Below are positions 55,577-64,000 of a stretch of DNA of 64,000 nt, in pieces (positions within the stretch are counted from its first letter, which is position 1; each line of letters begins with the position of its first letter). The DNA is from Lysinibacillus composti (GTDB taxonomy: Bacteria > Bacillota > Bacilli > Bacillales_A > Planococcaceae): NCBI RefSeq assembly GCF_016908465.1, contig NZ_JAFBDY010000003.1, positions 124,001 through 188,000 on the forward strand. Direction: 5' to 3'. A program made the position numbers and the translations under genes. The notes beneath the pieces were generated by a model, which had not been told where the DNA came from, did not search any database, and saw nothing but the letters and a program-made list of their open reading frames with translations.

Positions 55577-57940
55577 ATGTTCTCAATTTTTAGCCGTAAC
55601 AAAGAAAAAACGAGTGCAAAAGAATTAAAAAGATATTATAAAATTGTTGATCAAATTAATAATTTAGAACCTATATATTTATCGATGACAGACGATGAAC
55701 TTAAAAATATGACAAATGAATTTAAAGAACGCATTGCAAATGGTGAAGAGCTAACAAACATCATCCCAGATGCTTTTGCAGTTGTTCGTGAGGCCTCAAA
55801 ACGCGTATTAAATATGCGTCACTTTGATGTACAAATTATCGGTGGTCTTGTACTTACCGAAGGAAATATTTCTGAAATGCCAACTGGTGAAGGTAAAACA
55901 TTAGTTGCTTCACTCCCTTCGTATGTTCGTGCCCTTGAAGGAAAAGGTGTTCACGTCATTACTGTTAATGATTACTTAGCAAGACGTGACTTTGAATTAA
56001 TTGGGCAAATTCATCGATTCCTTGGGTTATCTGTTGGGTTAAATGTTCCAATGCTGGAACCGGCACTCAAGAAGCAAGCGTACAATGCTGACATTACTTA
56101 TGGTGTTGGTACTGAATTTGGATTCGATTACCTTCGTGATAATATGGTTCGTTCTTTAGAAGATAAAGTACAGCGACCGTATCACTATGCCATCATTGAT
56201 GAAGTTGACTCCGTGTTGATCGATGAAGCGAAAACACCTTTAATTATTGCTGGTAAAATGGGAGCGAATGATGAACTTCATCGCATTGCATCCATCCTTG
56301 CGAAACGTTTCAAAAAAGAAGAAGATTATGACTTTGATGATGAAACAAAAGCAACATCTCTAACAGAGCAAGGTATTGAAAAAGTAGAGGCTGCATTTGG
56401 TGTAGACAATTTATACGATTTAGAACACCAAACTCTTTACCACTATGTGATTCAAGCCGTTCGTGCACATGTTATGTTCCAACGTGATGTCGATTACATA
56501 GTTAAAGACGATAAAATTGAACTAGTTGATATGTTTACAGGTCGTATATTAGAAGGCCGTACTTTATCAGATGGGTTACACCAAGCGATAGAAGCTAAAG
56601 AAGGTGTAACCATTACACAAGAAAATAAAGCCCAGGCCCAAATTACAATTCAAAACTACTTCCGCATGTATCCAATCCTTTCAGGTATGACTGGTACTGC
56701 AAAAACACAAGAAAAAGAATTCAATGAAGTGTATGGTATGCGCGTTATTCAAATCCCGACAAATAGACCTCGTCAGCGTGTTGATCAACCGGATATTATT
56801 TTTAATACAACAGAAGCAAAATACGAATACGTTGCGCAACAAGCAATGGAACGACATAAAAAGGGTCAACCGGTACTGATAGGGACAACCTCTATTTTGC
56901 AATCTGAAAAAGTAGCACAATCTTTAGATGAACACGGCCTTACTTATCAATTGTTAAACGCGAAAACAGTTGAACAGGAAGTTGAATTAATTTCACAAGC
57001 AGGTCAAAAAGGACGTATTACTGTTGCAACAAATATGGCTGGTCGTGGTACCGACATCGTTCTAGGTGAAGGTGTTGCTGAACTTGGTGGTCTTTACGTA
57101 ATTGGTACGGAGAAACATGAAAGCCGCCGTGTAGATAACCAACTTCGCGGTCGTTCTGGTCGTCAAGGTGACCCTGGTGAAAGTCGCTTTATTTTATCAA
57201 TTGAAGATGATATGTTCCGCCGCTTCGCTAAAGAAGAGGTTGAAAAGTTCGAAAAGAAAATGACAGTAGATGATGTTAAACGCATTACAAACAAAGAAGT
57301 AAACGAACTAATCGATCGTACTCAACGTATTGTCGAAGGTGCTCACTTCTCTATGCGTGAATACAATTTAAAATTAGATGACGTCATAAATGACCAACGA
57401 CGTGTTATATACACATTAAGGGATAGTATTTTAGAAAATAATAATATAATTGAACTTTTACAAAAAATGCTACATGAAACTATTGATTTTGCTGTAAGAG
57501 AAAATGCACCAGAAGAATTAAGCCCAGAAAATTGGAATTTTGATGATATAGAAACTACTCTAAATTCACTTTATTTAACGCCTATTTTATTGAATCGTGA
57601 AGTCAATAAATTAAACTCAATTTTCGATCAAGTTGAGCCAGGCTATTTAGAAGTAAAAGAATATATTGAAACGTTTGTGGAAAGTCCAAAAATAATGCAA
57701 ATCATCCCACAAGTTATGCTAACCTTCATTGATAGTATGTGGGTAAAGCATCTTGAACAAATGGCACATTTAAAAGAAGGTATTGGCTTAAGATCATATC
57801 AGCAAGAAGATCCAATGCGTATTTATCAACGTGAAGGCTTAGAGCTATTTGGTAAAAACTATCAAGAAGTACGCCGAGCAATCGTTGAAGAATTAGTGAT
57901 TTTTATGAAATCTTTAAATAGTAACGAACAGGGGGAATAA
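55577..57940 (+). CDS. secA2: Accessory preprotein translocase ATPase SecA2
   Basis: A 787-residue second SecA. It has Walker A MPTGEGKT, VIDEVDSVLIDEAKTPLIIAG and [17 protein letters not shown], but lacks the C-terminal zinc tail of the housekeeping copy at 20878. SecA2 proteins export a small set of substrates. In Bacillus anthracis, SecA2 with SlaP secretes the S-layer proteins Sap and EA1. Here slaP follows after 3 nt, giving the same pair. AAAGGAGAG precedes the ATG. Confidence 0.95.
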   Translation: MFSIFSRNKEKTSAKELKRYYKIVDQINNLEPIYLSMTDDELKNMTNEFKERIANGEELTNIIPDAFAVVREASKRVLNMRHFDVQIIGGLVLTEGNISEMPTGEGKTLVASLPSYVRALEGKGVHVITVNDYLARRDFELIGQIHRFLGLSVGLNVPMLEPALKKQAYNADITYGVGTEFGFDYLRDNMVRSLEDKVQRPYHYAIIDEVDSVLIDEAKTPLIIAGKMGANDELHRIASILAKRFKKEEDYDFDDETKATSLTEQGIEKVEAAFGVDNLYDLEHQTLYHYVIQAVRAHVMFQRDVDYIVKDDKIELVDMFTGRILEGRTLSDGLHQAIEAKEGVTITQENKAQAQITIQNYFRMYPILSGMTGTAKTQEKEFNEVYGMRVIQIPTNRPRQRVDQPDIIFNTTEAKYEYVAQQAMERHKKGQPVLIGTTSILQSEKVAQSLDEHGLTYQLLNAKTVEQEVELISQAGQKGRITVATNMAGRGTDIVLGEGVAELGGLYVIGTEKHESRRVDNQLRGRSGRQGDPGESRFILSIEDDMFRRFAKEEVEKFEKKMTVDDVKRITNKEVNELIDRTQRIVEGAHFSMREYNLKLDDVINDQRRVIYTLRDSILENNNIIELLQKMLHETIDFAVRENAPEELSPENWNFDDIETTLNSLYLTPILLNREVNKLNSIFDQVEPGYLEVKEYIETFVESPKIMQIIPQVMLTFIDSMWVKHLEQMAHLKEGIGLRSYQQEDPMRIYQREGLELFGKNYQEVRRAIVEELVIFMKSLNSNEQGE

Positions 57941-57943
57941 TAA

Positions 57944-58840
57944 ATGAGTCTATTTGATTTTTTCAAAAAAACCGATAAAGTCGGAAGAGATAGTGCGATT
58001 GATTCCAATGAATTGGTTGAGGGCTCTGAACAAACGGAGAGCAAGGATAAAGTATCGACGAAGCTTTCATTTCATCCAGATTGGAATGTACCTCAAGAGC
58101 AACAGTATGTATTCCGTTTCTTGGCGAATGAACTAAAACCGTTAAACCCAAATCAACTATCTTTGGCTGCAATCAGTATTGATGAAGAACCTCGGTCTGG
58201 TGATTGGTTAGTAAAAGCGTTTTTCCGTTCGTCAATTCCCAATTCAATTGAATTGGGCGAAATCGAATTAATTCTATTAGATAAAGACGATCAACTAATT
58301 GCGTCGAAACCATTTAACTTTAATGAACTGGGTACGATTCCTCCAGAAAGTGCAAGACCATGGGTATTTACCTTTGAAAAATCGCTAATTGACGGAAAAG
58401 ACATTCCAGACGAAGGTTGGAAAATCGCCTTTAATCTTATTTCTTTAAGAGATCATATGCTCGATTTAGATGAAACTTGGAAAAACCAACTTCCAAAAGA
58501 GCAACAAGAAATACTAGCTAAGGTTATCAAAGATCTACCTAAACTCAGTAAAAATGAAGTCAACTTCACTGGCTTCCAAGTAAAATTGCATGATAATCAA
58601 AGTTTACACGTATCAATTTTCATTCGTAATGGTCATAACAAAGTAATTAACCTTGAACAACTACCATTAGAAATTATTGATGCAAATGGTAAACTTATTG
58701 CAAAAGGTTCATTCAAATTAGATCCGATTTTGAGCGTTCAACCGAATTCAACAAAACCTTGGACATTTATTTTCCCAGCTGAACTGGTTACTGCAGAAGA
58801 TGCAGACCTATCACGTTGGGCAGCAAGAGTACCACAATAA
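57944..58840 (+). CDS. slaP: Accessory Sec system S-layer assembly protein SlaP
   Basis: A 298-residue cytoplasmic protein starting MSLFDFFKKTDKVG. It has two similar SLAP-type halves: residues ~65-170 (AAISIDEEPRSGDWLVKAF, ending SARPWVFTF) and ~200-298 (FTGFQVKLHDNQSLHVSIFIRNG, ending STKPWTFIFP). SlaP cooperates with SecA2 in S-layer protein export. It is read with secA2 and closed by a strong terminator. S-layer structural genes are not in the window. Confidence 0.88.
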   Translation: MSLFDFFKKTDKVGRDSAIDSNELVEGSEQTESKDKVSTKLSFHPDWNVPQEQQYVFRFLANELKPLNPNQLSLAAISIDEEPRSGDWLVKAFFRSSIPNSIELGEIELILLDKDDQLIASKPFNFNELGTIPPESARPWVFTFEKSLIDGKDIPDEGWKIAFNLISLRDHMLDLDETWKNQLPKEQQEILAKVIKDLPKLSKNEVNFTGFQVKLHDNQSLHVSIFIRNGHNKVINLEQLPLEIIDANGKLIAKGSFKLDPILSVQPNSTKPWTFIFPAELVTAEDADLSRWAARVPQ

Positions 58841-58851
58841 TTTAAGACACG

Positions 58852-58883
58852 GCATGGGTGATTTTTTCACCCATGCTTTTTTT
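58852..58883 (+). terminator. terminator after slaP
   Basis: GCATGGGTGA / TCACCCATGC with a 5-nt T loop, followed by TTTTTTT. Confidence 0.93.
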
Positions 58884-58961
58884 ATGGATTGATTCCTGTA
58901 ATTTGATGGTTGTGCTTTCTGATATGAAGCTTGGATTACCTCAGCGTAAGTGAGCTCATTT

Positions 58962-59118
58962 GAACACAACCCTCTCCTAACAGAACACAAACCCGGCTAT
59001 GTGAACGCAACCGCCCCTATCAGCACAAAAACAAATAGCTAAACGTGCAAATCCACACTCATCCGCACAAGTCATGCCGCTAAACGCACAAATCCTCCCA
59101 CTACCTCACAAAACTCTC
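58962..59118. repeat. degenerate ~21-nt word array, strand-asymmetric
   Basis: About eight units of 19-22 nt share AACACAA or GCACAAA followed by C-rich filler and a TAAAC or CTAT linker. G is scarce on the plus strand. It lies between slaP and the small P60 gene. Non-coding. Confidence 0.55.
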
Positions 59119-59213
59119 CCCTCCACCCCTTATAATAAAAAACTCTTCTGCTAACATTCTTTAAATGCCAACAGAAGATGTAATTTTGAAGTAGCTAATA
59201 ATTAATAATTAAT

Positions 59214-59245
59214 TACGCCTTGGCGCAGTTTTGTCCGAAATTTTA
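59214..59245. repeat. remnant of the structured repeat seen at 11876
   Basis: ACGCCTTGGCGCAGTTTTG and the following bases match the opening segment of the 11876-12115 element (ACGCCTTGGCGTAATTGCG) and then diverge. It reads as a solo end. Confidence 0.5.
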
Positions 59246-59293
59246 ATTACTTACCCAACACGGAATCAAGAAAAAATTATAAGTGCAGTAAAC

Positions 59294-59794
59294 CTATTTT
59301 TGAGCCATCAGTTGTACATCCGCAACACGTTTCGCGCCAACATAACGGGATGCCCAATAATGTGAATCATTTATACTCGTAATGCTTACGCCATCACCAA
59401 CTTGGGAGTGAATAAACATTCCGTTTCCATAGTAAATTCCAACATGCGAAATCCCATTACCTGATGTATTGAAGAAAACTAAGTCACCTGGTTTTAGCTC
59501 GTTTAGATTAACGGGCTCTCCTACTGAAAACATTGCATTCGAAGAACGGGGTAATGTGATATCCAAATCTTCGAATACTTGTTGTACGTATCCTGAACAG
59601 TCAAAACCACTAGCAGTTGTTCCCCCATAACGGTAAGGTGAATCTAAATATTCTTTAGCAGTTAGTCTTAATTCGCGTGATGAAAAGTCTACCTCTGACT
59701 CTGACGCTTCGACTTTCCCCACTGGCGAAAAGAATATTCCACACCCGGCCGCTGCGGCTAAAACAAAATTTCGTACTTGCTTGTGATCTTTCAT
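59294..59794 (-). CDS. Small secreted NlpC/P60 endopeptidase
   Basis: A 166-residue protein with a signal-like start (VRNFVLAAAAGCGIFFSP) and one NlpC/P60 domain (~45-160). The catalytic Cys is in SGFDCSGYVQ, the first His in ISHVGIYYG, and the second in FIHSQVG. It would cut D-Glu-diaminopimelate bonds in wall peptides. It lacks LysM or SH3 wall-binding domains. ATG at 59794 follows GGAGG. A related two-LysM enzyme lies at 60662. Confidence 0.87.
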   Translation of the reverse strand: MKDHKQVRNFVLAAAAGCGIFFSPVGKVEASESEVDFSSRELRLTAKEYLDSPYRYGGTTASGFDCSGYVQQVFEDLDITLPRSSNAMFSVGEPVNLNELKPGDLVFFNTSGNGISHVGIYYGNGMFIHSQVGDGVSITSINDSHYWASRYVGAKRVADVQLMAQK

Positions 59795-60179
59795 CAACAC
59801 CCTCCAGTATTCGTAAAATTTCCAAAAATTTAGCTATCCCAAGGATAACGTATATCGAATCCCTCAACATTACAGTTCATTAACAAAGGAATTACACAAT
59901 TTCCCATCTCTAAAAAAATTGAAATATACTGGAAAATCCATATATCCCATTATTCCCCACAGTACTCACCAACAAATTTTTATTACAAAATAAATTGATC
60001 ATGGGTTGTCCCATTTTTCTACATCCTAAAAAATACGTAACATTTGTAATGAAAACATTCACCCTTTTACGTAAAAAGGAAACTGCAACAATTACTTTTA
60101 TGAGGTGCAAAAAAGTGATAAAACACGATCAATAACTTGGTGGAAAATTCATGAAAGTACAAAGGGATTTCAAGTTATG
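59795..60179. other. intergenic stretch, no gene seen
   Basis: An AT-rich region upstream of the small P60 gene. A 66-codon open frame on the minus strand has no ribosome site and no recognisable features. Confidence 0.4.
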
Positions 60180-60400
60180 ATAAATGGAAAATAGGAAAGG
60201 ATTCATAAGGGTAGAATTTTCCGTTAATGAATAAAAAGAAGGCTTTGGAAGCTCGTATAAGGGAAGATTATTCCGTTATCCTCTCAAAATAAGGAAAAAT
60301 CCAATGATTTGGCTAAGATAAGGGAAAAAAACTCCCTTATTTTCAAAAAATTATAGGCGTTTTTCAATATAACGGAAGTTTTTTCCTTTACTTTTAACAC
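60180..60400. repeat. degenerate word array with palindromic ATAAGGGAA / TTCCGTTAT cores
   Basis: About seven spaced units of 25-35 nt contain ATAAGGGAA, often followed by its near complement TTCCGTTAT or CCCTTATTTT. It lies in the gap between two P60 genes and has no coding signal. Confidence 0.5.
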
Positions 60401-60661
60401 AAGGGTATCACCATTCAAAATTAAACAGCAAAACTCAAATAACTAAATCTAAAAATCCGATTCTTTAACAAGGACTATAGAGGTATTTCACAATTTGTTA
60501 ATTACAATGAAATTTATTAATATCAAAATCATTAACACAACAATAAAAAATAGGATGAGAAAATCTCGACGATTACCCACCCTACTATTAATATTTGCAT
60601 TTTGATCTTGTCCACACTTATTGAGAAACCGCTATCAACAAGTGATGCAGCTGTCATCTAA

Positions 60662-61642
60662 TTATTTCACATCGTTAAATCGTTTATATGCAACAAAGCG
60701 ATCTTTCCAATAGCTATACTCTAATTTAGAGACTTCTACTCCATCGCTACCAGCGTGGATAAATTGTCCATCCCCGATGTAGATTCCCATGTGAGAGATG
60801 CCTGATCTGTACGTATTTTTAAAGAACACCACATCTCCTGGGACTGGTGTTTCAACAGAAGTTGTATCGTTTATGAAATAGTCCTCACTGCTTTTACGAG
60901 TGATCTCTAATCCAGCGTTCATATACACATAACGAACGAAGCCACTGCAGTCGAACCCAGCTGTTGTATTTCCGCCATAAACATATGGAATGCCTAACAA
61001 TGATTCTGCTATAGTAATTACTTTATTATAAGTAGCTTTTCCCTTTGTAGTTGGTCCTACTTGAATTTCTTTTTCCTTATTAAGCTGATCCTTAATCATT
61101 TCTTCAGCCTGTACAATCTGAGGAGCTGGGAAATCGATAATTGGTTCATCAACTACTTCAAGCGGTTGTTTCAAGCCTTGACCATTCTCAATAGTCAATA
61201 CTTGTCCAATGAATATTGTATCGCTTGCTAAGTTATTCCACTTTTTTATATCCGCAATTTTAACAGCATACAAACTGGAGATTTTAGATAATGTATCACC
61301 TTTAGCAACTTTATGACTCGTACTTGCAGGCGCTTCATTTTTTGCAGGTGTTTTACTAGTTGTTTGAGTTGGTGTTGTTGCTGGTTGTTTTGTAGTAGTA
61401 GTTGTTTTCGAAGTCGTAGTTGTTGTCGATACAACTAATTTTTGCCCGACCATAATGTTGTCATTTTTTAGATTATTTTTCGTTTTTAATTGAGCAACAG
61501 TCGTTTGGTTAGATTTAGCAATTTTTGTTAAGGTGTCACCTTTTTTTACTACGTACGTTGCTGCATCTGCTACTGGAGCTACTATGATCGAACTAGCTAG
61601 TAAACTAGCACATAATACCATAATTTTTTTCTTATGTACCAT
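60662..61642 (-). CDS. LysM-NlpC/P60 cell-wall endopeptidase (LytE/CwlS-like)
   Basis: A 326-residue secreted enzyme with a signal peptide (~1-27, ending ADA). Two LysM domains follow: ~28-71 (YVVKKGDTLTKIAKSN) and ~108-151 (HKVAKGDTLSKISSLY), joined by a Thr-rich linker. An NlpC/P60 domain lies at ~205-326 with Cys in AGFDCSGFVRYVY and His in ISHMGIYIG and FIHAGSDG. LytE-type enzymes open peptidoglycan cross-links during growth. ATG at 61642 is preferred, although an ATG at 61654 overlaps the ribosome site. Confidence 0.92.
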   Translation of the reverse strand: MVHKKKIMVLCASLLASSIIVAPVADAATYVVKKGDTLTKIAKSNQTTVAQLKTKNNLKNDNIMVGQKLVVSTTTTTSKTTTTTKQPATTPTQTTSKTPAKNEAPASTSHKVAKGDTLSKISSLYAVKIADIKKWNNLASDTIFIGQVLTIENGQGLKQPLEVVDEPIIDFPAPQIVQAEEMIKDQLNKEKEIQVGPTTKGKATYNKVITIAESLLGIPYVYGGNTTAGFDCSGFVRYVYMNAGLEITRKSSEDYFINDTTSVETPVPGDVVFFKNTYRSGISHMGIYIGDGQFIHAGSDGVEVSKLEYSYWKDRFVAYKRFNDVK

Positions 61643-62056
61643 TGCTCGGACCATCCTTTCTAGTAAAAATATCCTTTATTTCCATATTACTTTTATATTC
61701 TACTATAAAGCAATACTATTAAAGTAAATTTTTTTCAAAAAGTTATCGATATTACGACAAATTATTGTAAAGAATAACAAGAAAGTATTTTATTCGACAT
61801 TTTTTTGTGTTACAATTCTTCATTGTGTGTACGCAAAAATAAAATTTTTTGAAAGTTTCTTCTTTTCCTACTCTACTACAATCTAGTAAATATTGGAATC
61901 AGATTTTATCAAATTTTGCCCCTTGATAGACTCTGTGGAATCCTTACTAGGTAAATCACAATTCGATGAGTAAGATACATTACTCAAGGAATAAATTCAG
62001 TTTTAAGTTTTAAGAATATTTAAAATAAGTAATAATCAAAGGAGATTTATATCATT
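61643..62056. other. intergenic region between the P60 gene and brnQ
   Basis: Divergent promoters are expected here. I looked for WalR boxes (TGTWAH-n5-TGTWAH) on the P60 side and found only isolated half sites. No T-box or other recognisable leader was found before brnQ. Confidence 0.4.
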
Positions 62057-63370
62057 ATGAAATTCATTAAAGAAAATCTTGCTGTGGGGTTTATGCTTTT
62101 CGCACTATTCCTTGGAGCAGGTAATATAATCTTCCCTCCGTTATTAGGACAACAAGCAGGAGATGAAATTCTTCCCGCAATTATTGGTTTCCTAATTACA
62201 GGTGTGGGGTTACCATTACTAGGTATTATCGCCGTAGCAAAAAATGGTGGAGATTTACAAGTTGTTGCGAACCGAATTCACCCAGTTTTCAGTATCATTT
62301 TTACATCAGTTGTCTATTTATCGATTGGACCACTTTTCGCAATCCCTCGTACAGCAGCTGTAACATATGAAATTGGTATTGCACCATACTTATCTGAGGC
62401 GTCCCAAGCCAGTTGGTTACCATTATTCATCTCAACTGCAATATTCTTTGGTATAGCACTATATTTAGCACTCAATCCATCAAAGTTAGTAGACCGCGTT
62501 GGGAAGGTGTTAACTCCTGCCCTTTTAATTGTAATCGCATTATTAGCGATTAAAAGTTTTATTACGCCAATGGGGCCAGTTGGTGAGTCACATGGTGCTT
62601 ATGTAGAGAATGCGTTCTCAAAAGGATTTATTGAAGGGTATTTAACAATGGACGTATTGGCTTCCCTTGTATTTGGGATCGTCATTGTACAAGCTTTACA
62701 GGCAAAAGGAATTGTAAGTCGTACAAAACAAGTAACTATTACTATTTTCGCTGGCTTCGTTGCTGCATGCGGATTAGCATTCGTTTATGTTTCATTATCT
62801 TATATTGGGGCTACAAGTACTAGTGCCATTGGATCTTTTGATGATGGTGGTAGTATTATCGCTGAATCTGCAAAAATGTTATATGGAAGTTTAGGAAGTA
62901 TCATTTTATCCGCTGTTATTATTTTAGCTTGTATTACAACTGCTGTTGGTTTAATTTCAGCTAATGCTACTTTTTTCAATAAACTTTTCCCAAACCTACC
63001 TTATAAATTTCTAGCAGTTGTTTTTACGCTGTTTAGTTTAATGTTTGCGAACTTTGGTTTAAGCAACTTAATTTCTATTTCTTTACCTGTATTATTGTTC
63101 ATCTATCCGATTGCAATCGTCTTAATGTTCTTAGTATTATTTGACCAAGCATTCGGTCGTGACCCAATCGTGTACACACTAGCATTAATTGCAACTGCTT
63201 TAGTAAGTTTGTATGATGGAATCAAAGGTGCCGGATTAACAATTGATTGGTACGCAAACATTCTAAATACACTCCCACTTTACGAGCAAAATCTAGGCTG
63301 GCTAGTACCGGCTATCGTTGGACTAGTCATCGGATGGATTATTCATATCCTGAAAAAAGCTTCTGCATAA
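62057..63370 (+). CDS. brnQ: Branched-chain amino-acid transporter BrnQ (LIVCS family)
   Basis: A 437-residue carrier with about twelve membrane helices. The LIVCS opening is present (MLFALFLGAGNIIFPPLLG), as is SIGPLFAIPRTAAVTYEIG. It imports leucine, isoleucine and valine by cation symport. AAAGGAG precedes the ATG. It is monocistronic, ending in a strong terminator. Confidence 0.94.
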   Translation: MKFIKENLAVGFMLFALFLGAGNIIFPPLLGQQAGDEILPAIIGFLITGVGLPLLGIIAVAKNGGDLQVVANRIHPVFSIIFTSVVYLSIGPLFAIPRTAAVTYEIGIAPYLSEASQASWLPLFISTAIFFGIALYLALNPSKLVDRVGKVLTPALLIVIALLAIKSFITPMGPVGESHGAYVENAFSKGFIEGYLTMDVLASLVFGIVIVQALQAKGIVSRTKQVTITIFAGFVAACGLAFVYVSLSYIGATSTSAIGSFDDGGSIIAESAKMLYGSLGSIILSAVIILACITTAVGLISANATFFNKLFPNLPYKFLAVVFTLFSLMFANFGLSNLISISLPVLLFIYPIAIVLMFLVLFDQAFGRDPIVYTLALIATALVSLYDGIKGAGLTIDWYANILNTLPLYEQNLGWLVPAIVGLVIGWIIHILKKASA

Positions 63371-63388
63371 ACTTTAAGTCAAAGACTA

Positions 63389-63433
63389 ATATCTCCTTTT
63401 GTTGCATAGTTTGTAACAAAGGAGATATTTTTT
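63389..63433 (+). terminator. terminator after brnQ
   Basis: ATATCTCCTTTTGTT / AACAAAGGAGATAT with a short loop, followed by TTTTTT. Confidence 0.92.
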
Positions 63434-63855
63434 GAAACAAATGTTACATTAGAAACTGTAATACTTTACATTGTTGTAATAACATTTCATAGTTTTTGAA
63501 AAATTAACCCGAGAAGTATTCACAAACTACTATTAGAAGCTGCTTGCTTATATATCTCCTAAACGGCAACGTAAGAACGGACAGACGATCATCATGTTCC
63601 TTCATTTATAATTTAAATGTGGACGAGCCAAATTAGTTCCTATTTATTGCAAAGAACCCCTTCAAATTAAAACCATTAATTACACACTATTAATAGAAGA
63701 AATACATAGATTTCCTTCTTTATCTAGTAGAATGAATTGTTTTATTACGTTTAGTTAATTATGTTCTCTTGTTCTGAAAAGTTTTATAACAATCTATTAA
63801 ATTTAGTTTACTAGTTATATAATGAGTCTATCAGAAGAAGAGGTGGTTTTAGTAA
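63434..63855. other. intergenic region before the last gene
   Basis: Non-coding and AT-rich. A TATAAT at 63818-63823 is a possible -10 for the following gene but the -35 is weak. Nothing else was recognised. Confidence 0.4.
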
Positions 63856-64000
63856 ATGAAAAAAATAGCTCCAATACTCTTTAGCCTCATGCTTTTCTTA
63901 ATGTTACCGCTTAATACGTTTGCATCAAATTTAGATGATATTAAGGCCATTATAGAAAGTGATTATGTTGGTGACATCGACGGAGATCTTCAAAGTGCAA
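63856..64000 (+). CDS. 5' end of a secreted protein, probably S41-family peptidase
   Basis: 48 codons before the window ends. A signal peptide (MKKIAPILFSLMLFLMLPLN, cleavage near TFA-S) is followed by LDDIKAIIESDYVGDIDG. This resembles the segment just after the signal in S41 processing proteases, where a helix is followed by a YV-x-x-V/I-D turn. AGGTGG lies 9 nt before the ATG. The family call rests on one short segment. Confidence 0.5.
   Translation, partial: MKKIAPILFSLMLFLMLPLNTFASNLDDIKAIIESDYVGDIDGDLQSA

Noticed and set aside
58962-59118. A CRISPR array or repeat-rich coding region
   Set aside because: No conserved repeat/spacer alternation, no ribosome site and frequent stops in all frames.
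59910-60110. A 66-codon minus-strand open frame in the P60 gap
   Set aside because: No ribosome site, no family resemblance, AT-rich by chance.
61660-61830. WalR-binding site controlling the LysM-P60 gene
   Set aside because: Half sites such as TGTAAA and TGTTAT occur but not as a direct repeat with 5-nt spacing.

Overview
The window looks like a low-GC, motile, spore-former-type Firmicute of the Bacillales, most likely the Planococcaceae/Caryophanaceae (Lysinibacillus or Solibacillus-like). The basis is gene order: comFA-comFC-yvyF-flgM-flgN-flgK-flgL-yviE-fliW-csrA-hag-flaG-fliD-fliS-fliT-hpf-(insert)-secA-prfB, then uvrB-uvrA-yvlB and ftsE-ftsX, matches the well-known Bacillus subtilis arrangement. 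Other supports are AGGAGG ribosome sites, sigma-D promoters, and a secA2-slaP pair of the kind found in S-layer Bacillales. The species call is inference. No rRNA, tRNA or CRISPR was seen.

Layout. 1-470 is the 5' part of addB. 798-3306 holds a DedA-like membrane protein and an XRE-cupin regulator divergent from azlCD. 3387-10004 is a cell-division and wall block on the minus strand (minJ, ctpB, a TlpA-like thioredoxin, an M23 hydrolase, ftsX, ftsE). 10521-17043 holds yvlB, uvrA and uvrB with a LexA box. 17488-19555 has an IDEAL-domain protein, comK and small unknown genes. 19687-23388 is prfB (with its programmed +1 frameshift) and secA. 23749-26086 is an accessory patch (VOC protein, an XRE/membrane-protein pair, an EamA transporter). 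26135-45854 is hpf, a PilZ protein and the late flagellar/competence cluster. 46055-50749 has degV, a lipoprotein, degU-degS and yvyE. 50933-58840 is an envelope block (tagV-like LCP, TolC-family protein, tagO, secA2, slaP). 59294-61642 has two NlpC/P60 wall hydrolases. The window ends with brnQ and the start of a probable secreted S41 peptidase.

The most unusual part is 31930-38223, with three flagellin genes. One is ordinary. One (795 aa) carries seven Trp-anchored repeats of 50-58 residues in its variable region, which reads as a seven-bladed beta-propeller. One carries six Asp-box-like repeats (a second, unrelated propeller) and is split by a 363-nt ORF-less group I intron that separates the last 37 codons. 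Splicing would restore a canonical flagellin C-terminus exactly in phase. Sigma-D promoters precede the cluster's transcription units, and the hag leader has a CsrA-type hairpin, so the FliW-CsrA-flagellin homeostasis circuit appears intact.

Intergenic DNA is also unusual. There is a GC-rich 167-bp fold-back repeat (555-721). A tandem pair of two-hairpin modules (11919-12083) shows compensatory changes between copies. Five intergenic arrays carry degenerate 20-45-nt words, each locus with its own word.
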